This document shows, piece after piece, positions 59,509-64,000 of a stretch of 64,000 bases of DNA. The stretch covers positions 1 through 64,000 of the forward strand of contig NZ_CP026378.1 in the NCBI RefSeq assembly GCF_002953215.1, in the 5' to 3' direction. Origin of the DNA: Mixta calida (GTDB taxonomy: Bacteria; Pseudomonadota; Gammaproteobacteria; Enterobacterales; Enterobacteriaceae). Made by a program: the position numbers and the translations under genes. Below the pieces are notes generated by a model that saw nothing but the letters and a program-made list of their open reading frames with translations, ran no database searches and was not told where the DNA came from. The stretch's first letter is position 1, and each line of letters opens with the position of its first letter.

Positions 59509-59823
59509 ATGCGGCAGTTAACCGTAATGGAAATTAATGAAGTCTCAGGCGGCGATTTTTGGAGCGGCCTCGGCGCAATGGTTATCGGTGGTATGACCGG
59601 CTTTATGGCTGGCATACTTAAAGGCGCAACTATTGGTGGTAATGCTGGCGGTATTCTGGGCGTGGGTATTATTGGCGCTCTGGGCGGCGTTGTGATTGTT
59701 GGACTCGCTGGCATGCTTGAGGGTGGTCTTTATGGTTTAGTAAATGACTGGGACAAGACACTGGAGTGGTTTAATAACACTGCGGAACAATTCTTTGACC
59801 TGGTTTCTCCGCTGCCGAAATAA
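59509..59823 (+). CDS. Class II microcin-type precursor peptide 1
   Basis: A 104-residue precursor with the leader MRQLTVMEINEVSGG, cut expected after G15, and an 89-residue mature peptide beginning DFWSGLG. The mature part is extremely glycine-rich and hydrophobic over residues 16-75, with many GxxxG spacings that favour membrane helix packing. It then has an amphipathic tail with three Trp in total and no Cys. The AAGGAA ribosome site is well placed. It resembles class II microcins (V, L, N type) in design, but I cannot match it to a named one. Transcribed after the exporter genes. Confidence 0.85.
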   Translation: MRQLTVMEINEVSGGDFWSGLGAMVIGGMTGFMAGILKGATIGGNAGGILGVGIIGALGGVVIVGLAGMLEGGLYGLVNDWDKTLEWFNNTAEQFFDLVSPLPK

Positions 59824-59882
59824 GAAAAACTTCCCTTAAAATATCTTTAATCCAGTTAAAGATATGCGTGTGGGTTGAATCA

Positions 59883-59914
59883 GAGGGACCCTTCTGTATG
59901 CGGGTCCCCCTTTT
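59883..59914 (+). terminator. Terminator after microcin peptide 1
   Basis: The stem GGGACCC / GGGTCCC with a ten-base loop is followed by CCTTTT, about 60 bases after the stop. It suggests that peptide 1 and peptide 2 can be transcribed separately. Confidence 0.75.
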
Positions 59915-60081
59915 AGCCAACAACAAATTATGATTATTTGTAGGGAAAATAGTTAGTAATTCAAATTTAGATGTGGAATTTTCTATTTTTATCTAAACTT
60001 GGCCTCGTTGTTTAGCGCAGAAGTCTTTCACTTAACTGGTTTATGTTTGATAACCTAAATTAACAGAAAAAGAGGTTCGTA

Positions 60082-60345
60082 ATGCGCATTCTTGAAAATA
60101 ACGAAAAATTAATGGTTAGCGGTGGTAATTTAACGCAAGATATTCTTAATTTTTTTCGCCCAAAGCAACCAGATCAGGAAAATACCTGGGTTAATCCAAG
60201 CACCATTGAATCACCTTCCTATGGTAAAGGAAGCGACTTCGGTAAGCTGTTTGTGGGTATTTTCGCCGCTGCGGCTGCTATCGTCGGTGTGGTAGGAACG
60301 GTAGTCGCTGGATCTCTGGTCGCCGCGTCTATCAGCGAGAAATAA
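60082..60345 (+). CDS. Class II microcin-type precursor peptide 2
   Basis: An 87-residue precursor with the leader MRILENNEKLMVSGG, sharing the pattern MRxLxxxExxxVSGG with peptide 1. The 72-residue mature part starts with a polar stretch (NLTQDILNFFRPKQPDQ) and ends in an Ala/Val/Gly membrane helix (about residues 57-84). No Cys. AGAGG precedes the start. The second half resembles a single-pass membrane peptide, so it could be a second toxin, the partner of a two-peptide microcin, or an exported accessory. Not recognised as a named peptide. Confidence 0.8.
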   Translation: MRILENNEKLMVSGGNLTQDILNFFRPKQPDQENTWVNPSTIESPSYGKGSDFGKLFVGIFAAAAAIVGVVGTVVAGSLVAASISEK

Positions 60346-60422
60346 TTAATTTATGATTGAATAATTGAATAAGCATAACAGAATTTTGTCTTATTCTTTT
60401 ATTTATAGTCATAAATGGGGAA

Positions 60423-60451
60423 AAGCGAGTTGTCCTGTGGGCATCTCGCTT
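60423..60451 (+). terminator. Possible terminator or leader hairpin before fimA-like gene
   Basis: The seven-base stem AAGCGAG / CTCGCTT with a 15-base loop lies between peptide 2 and the fimbrial subunit gene, followed by TATATTT. Weak as a terminator. Confidence 0.4.
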
Positions 60452-60476
60452 ATATTTGAAATAAACGGAGTTTAAA

Positions 60477-61013
60477 ATGAAAAAAACATTATTAGGAACT
60501 ATTGTTGCGCTGACTGTTTCTGCTGTAGCTCTTCCGGCTATGGCGTCAGTAGGTACCATTACTATCAATGGTAAACTGACTCAGTCTACCTGTACTGTTA
60601 AAGTTAACGGCGGTACTCCGGATGCCGTAATTACTCTGCCTGAACTGCCGACTTCCGAGCTGGCTACCGCTGGTAAAACTGCTGGTGACACTGCATTCAC
60701 CATGAACCTGACTAACTGCGACCCTGAGGAAGGTAGCGTGCGTGCTTACTTCGAACATGGTCCGACTGTTGATGCAGCATCTGGTCGTCTGAACAACACC
60801 AACACTTCTGGCGCGAAAAACGTTCAGGTTGAACTGTTGGATTCCAAAGATAACTCTCTGTATGTTGGTAACACCAGCCAGCGTAGCAACGCTGCAACTG
60901 CGTTGGTAAACGGTGCTGCCGATCTGGTTTACGCAGCTCGTTACTATGCAACTGGCGCATCAACTGCGGGTGAGCTGGCTACCTCTGTAACTTATTCTAT
61001 CGATTACGAATAA
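60477..61013 (+). CDS. Type 1-like major fimbrial subunit
   Basis: Structural pilin of a chaperone-usher fimbria. The 178-residue precursor has a signal peptide ending PAMA, mature SVGTITINGKLTQSTCTV. Two Cys (in STCTV and NCDPEE) form the usual pilin disulfide, and the C-terminus SVTYSIDYE has the aromatic beta-zipper needed for chaperone binding. Codon use is strongly biased to common codons, fitting high expression. CGGAG precedes the ATG. No regulator or recombinase gene (FimB/E type) is next to it. Confidence 0.9.
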   Translation: MKKTLLGTIVALTVSAVALPAMASVGTITINGKLTQSTCTVKVNGGTPDAVITLPELPTSELATAGKTAGDTAFTMNLTNCDPEEGSVRAYFEHGPTVDAASGRLNNTNTSGAKNVQVELLDSKDNSLYVGNTSQRSNAATALVNGAADLVYAARYYATGASTAGELATSVTYSIDYE

Positions 61014-61103
61014 TTAATATTCGGGTATTTATTGAAAATGCAGGGAGCTTTGCTCCTTGCATTTATTCATCTGTTTATTTAAATATCAGGAACAGCATCA
61101 GGA

Positions 61104-61826
61104 ATGAAAATAAAAATTCTCTTACTGCTTTTTTCCGGGCTGTTATTAAATGCAACTTCCGCTTGGGCTGGAATTGTTATTAATAGTACGCGCGTTATCT
61201 ATCCTGAAGGGAAAAAAGAAGTTACCGCACGTCTGGATAATCAGAATGAATATCCTTCCCTGGTTCAGTCGTGGATTGATAGTGGAGACAAGAATGAGGA
61301 AATCAATAAAATTAAAGTTCCTTTCATTCTTCTCCCACCCGTTACGCGTATTGAACCGCATCAGGGGCAAACGTTAAGAATCAATTTTACCGGTGAAGGA
61401 TTCAACCTTCCGTCTGACAGGGAATCGGTTTACTGGCTAAATGTTCTGGACATTCCGCCTAAAGCCTCTGGTGATACGGGCAACCAATTACAGATGGCGA
61501 TACGTACGCGGATAAAATTATTTTTCAGGCCAAAAGCGCTTCAGAGCCTTTCAGCAGCAGAAGCGGCAGAAAAATTGACCTGGCGTGTAATAAGCGATAA
61601 TAAAAAACTAATTCTTGAAGCAGAAAATAATTCGCCTTTTTACGTTTCCGTCTCTTCTGTTTATGCCGGAACAGGAAAATCATCTGTCAGAGCTGATGGA
61701 AAAATGATCGATCCTTTTGGTAAGGCCACTTATACCTTTGCGGGTAAAAATTCCACAATAAATAAATTCAAATATTTTTATATTAATGATTACGGTGCCA
61801 GCATTTCAGTTGAAAGAGGAATCTAG
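61104..61826 (+). CDS. Periplasmic fimbrial chaperone (PapD family)
   Basis: Holds pilin subunits by donor-strand complementation and delivers them to the usher. The 240-residue precursor has a signal peptide ending SAWA and an N-terminal Ig-like domain with VINSTRVIYPEGKKEVTARLDNQ and SWID. The conserved subunit-binding Lys is seen in TRIKLFFRP. It follows the pilin gene by 90 bases and precedes the usher by 36. Confidence 0.93.
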   Translation: MKIKILLLLFSGLLLNATSAWAGIVINSTRVIYPEGKKEVTARLDNQNEYPSLVQSWIDSGDKNEEINKIKVPFILLPPVTRIEPHQGQTLRINFTGEGFNLPSDRESVYWLNVLDIPPKASGDTGNQLQMAIRTRIKLFFRPKALQSLSAAEAAEKLTWRVISDNKKLILEAENNSPFYVSVSSVYAGTGKSSVRADGKMIDPFGKATYTFAGKNSTINKFKYFYINDYGASISVERGI

Positions 61827-61862
61827 CTAGCGTAATAATTAACTTAGTAAAAGGGCATTTTT

Positions 61863-64000
61863 ATGTCATTTATTTGTCACCTTCCAGATTGCTTTAATCA
61901 TAAAAAAATCAACTTGCTTGCATGGTGGGTTGCATCCGTTATTTCATGCGCTTTTTATGCTGATGATGCTTTAGCTGAAGTTGCTTTTGACCCTATTTTT
62001 CTTGACCAGGCAGCTGGTGGCCATATAGATGTATCTAAATTTAATGGCGAATATAAAGTCCCGGCGGGAACCTATGCGGCAGATATTTATTTAAATAACA
62101 GACTGCTTGGTAGGGAAAATGTTACCGTGCGCGAGGTTAAAGGGAAGTCGATCGTTTGCTTTACCCCAACGCTGGTGGCGCTAACCGGATTGCGTACAGG
62201 CAAAATTTCAACGGAACAGATGAGTGCGTTACGTCAGGAAAATAGCTGTACGGCTTTAGAAACCTTGCAGCCATCATCGAGCGCAGAGATGTTGCTTTCC
62301 GACATGCGCCTGAATATTAATATTCCTCAGGCCTATATCAACCGTGCCGCGCGTGGTTCGGTTGATCCAAGCTTATGGGAAGATGGTAATAACGCCTTAT
62401 ATGCTACCTACGATAACAGTTACTTTAAGCAGAAATCGGGTAACTATGACTCGGAATCTTTCTACAGTAAGTTAGGCGGTGGCATCAATATCAACGGCTG
62501 GATGTTCCGTCATTCAGGCGCATGGAGATGGAACAAAAATAACGGCAGTAGCTATTCCGTTTTTAGAAATAACTTACAGCGCGATATCACGCCGCTTCGT
62601 TCAAGGTTGCTAATTGGCGACGCCAACAGCTCCGGGACGATGTTTAACTCATTTATGTTCAGAGGGGTGCAGCTTGCCACCTCTGAGCAAATGATGCCTG
62701 ATTCTCAGCGCGGTTATGCGCCTGTGGTTCGCGGTATTGCGCAAACCAACGCCCGTGTGCGCATTGAGCAGAACGGCTCTCTGATTTATGAAACGACCGT
62801 ACCGCCGGGTGAGTTTGCTATAGATGATATTTACCCCTCCGGCTATGGCGGCGATCTTAACGTTACCGTGACGGAGTCTGACGGACGGGAATCATCTTTT
62901 GTTGTCCCTTATGCTTCCGTGGCTGAAATGATCCGTCCGGGCACCTGGCGCTACAGTACGTTGATAGGGACTTTACGTAACCAGGGTGTGAGCTATACGC
63001 CTAAAGTTTTCCAGACGACCCTGCAACATGGCGTCAATAACTGGCTTACCAGTTATGGCGGGCTGTTGGGCACTGGAGATTATTTGGCTGGGTTGATCGG
63101 TGGGGCTATTGGCACATCGGTCGGCGCTTTTGCTTTGGATGTTACCGGCGCCAGGTTTGATGATGGTACTTCCGATCAGAATGGCGTAAGTATCCGGGCC
63201 AGCTATAGCAAGTTTATTAGTGCTACCAGCAGTAGTATTTCACTTGCTGCCTATCGCTTTTCTTCATCCGGCTATCTCGATCTGAACAATGCCGTACAGT
63301 TAGTTGATTATCACAAACAAAATAAGAGCGAGTGGAGCAATTTATTAAACCGCCCTCAAAACCGTTTCTCTGTAACGTTAAACCAGCGTCTGGGAGAGAA
63401 AGGCGGCAATTTTTATACCAGTGGTTACATTGAAAATTACTGGAATAAAGCGGGCAGCGATGTGCAGTATCAGGTGGGATATACCAATAATTATCGCGCT
63501 ATAAACTATGGGTTTAGCGTAAATCGTTCTAAAACGGGATCCTATTCAGAAACACAATACCTTCTCTCTTTCTCTATGCCGCTTGGTCGTAGTGCCCACG
63601 CGCCTTATATCAATAGCTATACCACCCGTAGCGATAATGGCGTATCAAGCCAGATTGGCTTAAGTGGCATGCTTGGTGAAAAAGATCAGTTCAGCTATAA
63701 CGTTGGTCTGGCGCGCGATGAAAACGGTGAAGGTTCAGGAAATCTTTCTGGCTCTTATCGTTTGGATAATACGCAGTTAAAAGGTAGCTATGCCAAAGGG
63801 AAGGGCTATCACTCTTATACTGCCGGTATGAATGGTAGTTTTGTGGCTTTACCGGGAGCGTTTATTGCCAGCCCTTATACCGGTGATACCTTAGCTGTTG
63901 TTCAGGCTAAAGGTGCGGAGGGCGCGACAGTTGAAGGCTATCCAGGCGTTGTGGTTAATAACTCTGGCTATGCGCTTGTTCCTTATTTAACGCCTTATCA
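61863..64000 (+). CDS. Outer-membrane fimbrial usher (partial, runs off window)
   Basis: Assembly platform of the fimbria. About 712 residues are present before the window ends; the full family length is about 800-870. A signal peptide ends DALA, then the N-terminal domain FDPIFLDQ..HIDVSKFNGEYKVPAGTY, the 24-strand barrel with NINIPQAYI, the plug region (RVRIEQNGSLIYETTVPPGEFAIDDIYPSGYGGDLNVTV), and the beginning of the C-terminal domain (AVVQAKGAEGATVEGYPGVVVNNSGYALVPYL). The frame is open with no stop to base 64000. AT-rich codon use. Confidence 0.93.
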   Translation, partial: MSFICHLPDCFNHKKINLLAWWVASVISCAFYADDALAEVAFDPIFLDQAAGGHIDVSKFNGEYKVPAGTYAADIYLNNRLLGRENVTVREVKGKSIVCFTPTLVALTGLRTGKISTEQMSALRQENSCTALETLQPSSSAEMLLSDMRLNINIPQAYINRAARGSVDPSLWEDGNNALYATYDNSYFKQKSGNYDSESFYSKLGGGININGWMFRHSGAWRWNKNNGSSYSVFRNNLQRDITPLRSRLLIGDANSSGTMFNSFMFRGVQLATSEQMMPDSQRGYAPVVRGIAQTNARVRIEQNGSLIYETTVPPGEFAIDDIYPSGYGGDLNVTVTESDGRESSFVVPYASVAEMIRPGTWRYSTLIGTLRNQGVSYTPKVFQTTLQHGVNNWLTSYGGLLGTGDYLAGLIGGAIGTSVGAFALDVTGARFDDGTSDQNGVSIRASYSKFISATSSSISLAAYRFSSSGYLDLNNAVQLVDYHKQNKSEWSNLLNRPQNRFSVTLNQRLGEKGGNFYTSGYIENYWNKAGSDVQYQVGYTNNYRAINYGFSVNRSKTGSYSETQYLLSFSMPLGRSAHAPYINSYTTRSDNGVSSQIGLSGMLGEKDQFSYNVGLARDENGEGSGNLSGSYRLDNTQLKGSYAKGKGYHSYTAGMNGSFVALPGAFIASPYTGDTLAVVQAKGAEGATVEGYPGVVVNNSGYALVPYLTPY

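Noticed and set aside
59439-59714. 91-codon minus-strand proline-rich frame
   Set aside because: It is the complement of the glycine-rich microcin gene, where Gly codons read as Pro; it has no ribosome site.
60332-60568. 78-codon minus-strand frame across the pilin start
   Set aside because: Antisense to the pilin signal peptide region and lacking start signals or homology.

Overview
The window reads as chromosomal DNA of an Enterobacterales bacterium, most likely an Erwiniaceae member (Pantoea/Erwinia/Mixta-like). This rests on near-E. coli protein sequences in the core genes, an E. coli-type oriC between mioC and mnmG, an rrn operon with a tRNA-Glu spacer, ERIC repeats and a budABC operon. 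Genus is an inference. No insertion sequence, integrase, prophage or CRISPR array was seen.

Layout. 1-3520: a DnaA-box/GATC-rich leader (probably of polA, off-window), then dsbA, srkA and yihD on the minus strand and mobAB on plus. 3536-9048: a complete rrn operon on minus (P1 and P2, 16S, tRNA-Glu, 23S, 5S, terminator) with an ERIC-like palindrome in the 23S-5S spacer. 9231-16543: hsrA and the ribose operon rbsDACBKR with two RbsR-type operators. 16606-20895: the acetoin/2,3-butanediol operon budABC and its divergent LysR regulator. 20889-25383: ygiW, qseBC and kup. 25647-29797: ravA-viaA, asnC, mioC. 29798-30220: oriC. 30244-40762: mnmG, rsmG and the full atpIBEFHAGDC operon. 41021-44452: glmU-ERIC-glmS. 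44597-49545: a small secreted protein divergent from the Pho-box-controlled pstSCAB-phoU operon. 49629-52539: yieH, adeP, yieE.

52700-64000 is accessory. It starts with a decayed RutE-type nitroreductase carrying two expanded hexanucleotide repeats. A self-contained class II microcin-type export locus follows: an RcsB-like LuxR-family regulator, a dedicated TolC-family outer-membrane channel, an HlyD/CvaA-type adaptor, a C39-peptidase ABC exporter with intact Cys/His/Asp triad, and two small peptides with matching MRxLxxxExxxVSGG leaders. No convincing immunity gene is visible. Directly downstream is a chaperone-usher fimbrial cluster (major subunit, chaperone, usher) whose usher runs off the end of the window.

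The most notable observations are the microcin locus, a 19-nt motif (18/19 identical) upstream of both the regulator and the first microcin gene, an apparent one-base frameshift at the 3' end of atpG, the repeat-expanded pseudogene, and ERIC elements inside two transcribed spacers (rrl-rrf and glmU-glmS).
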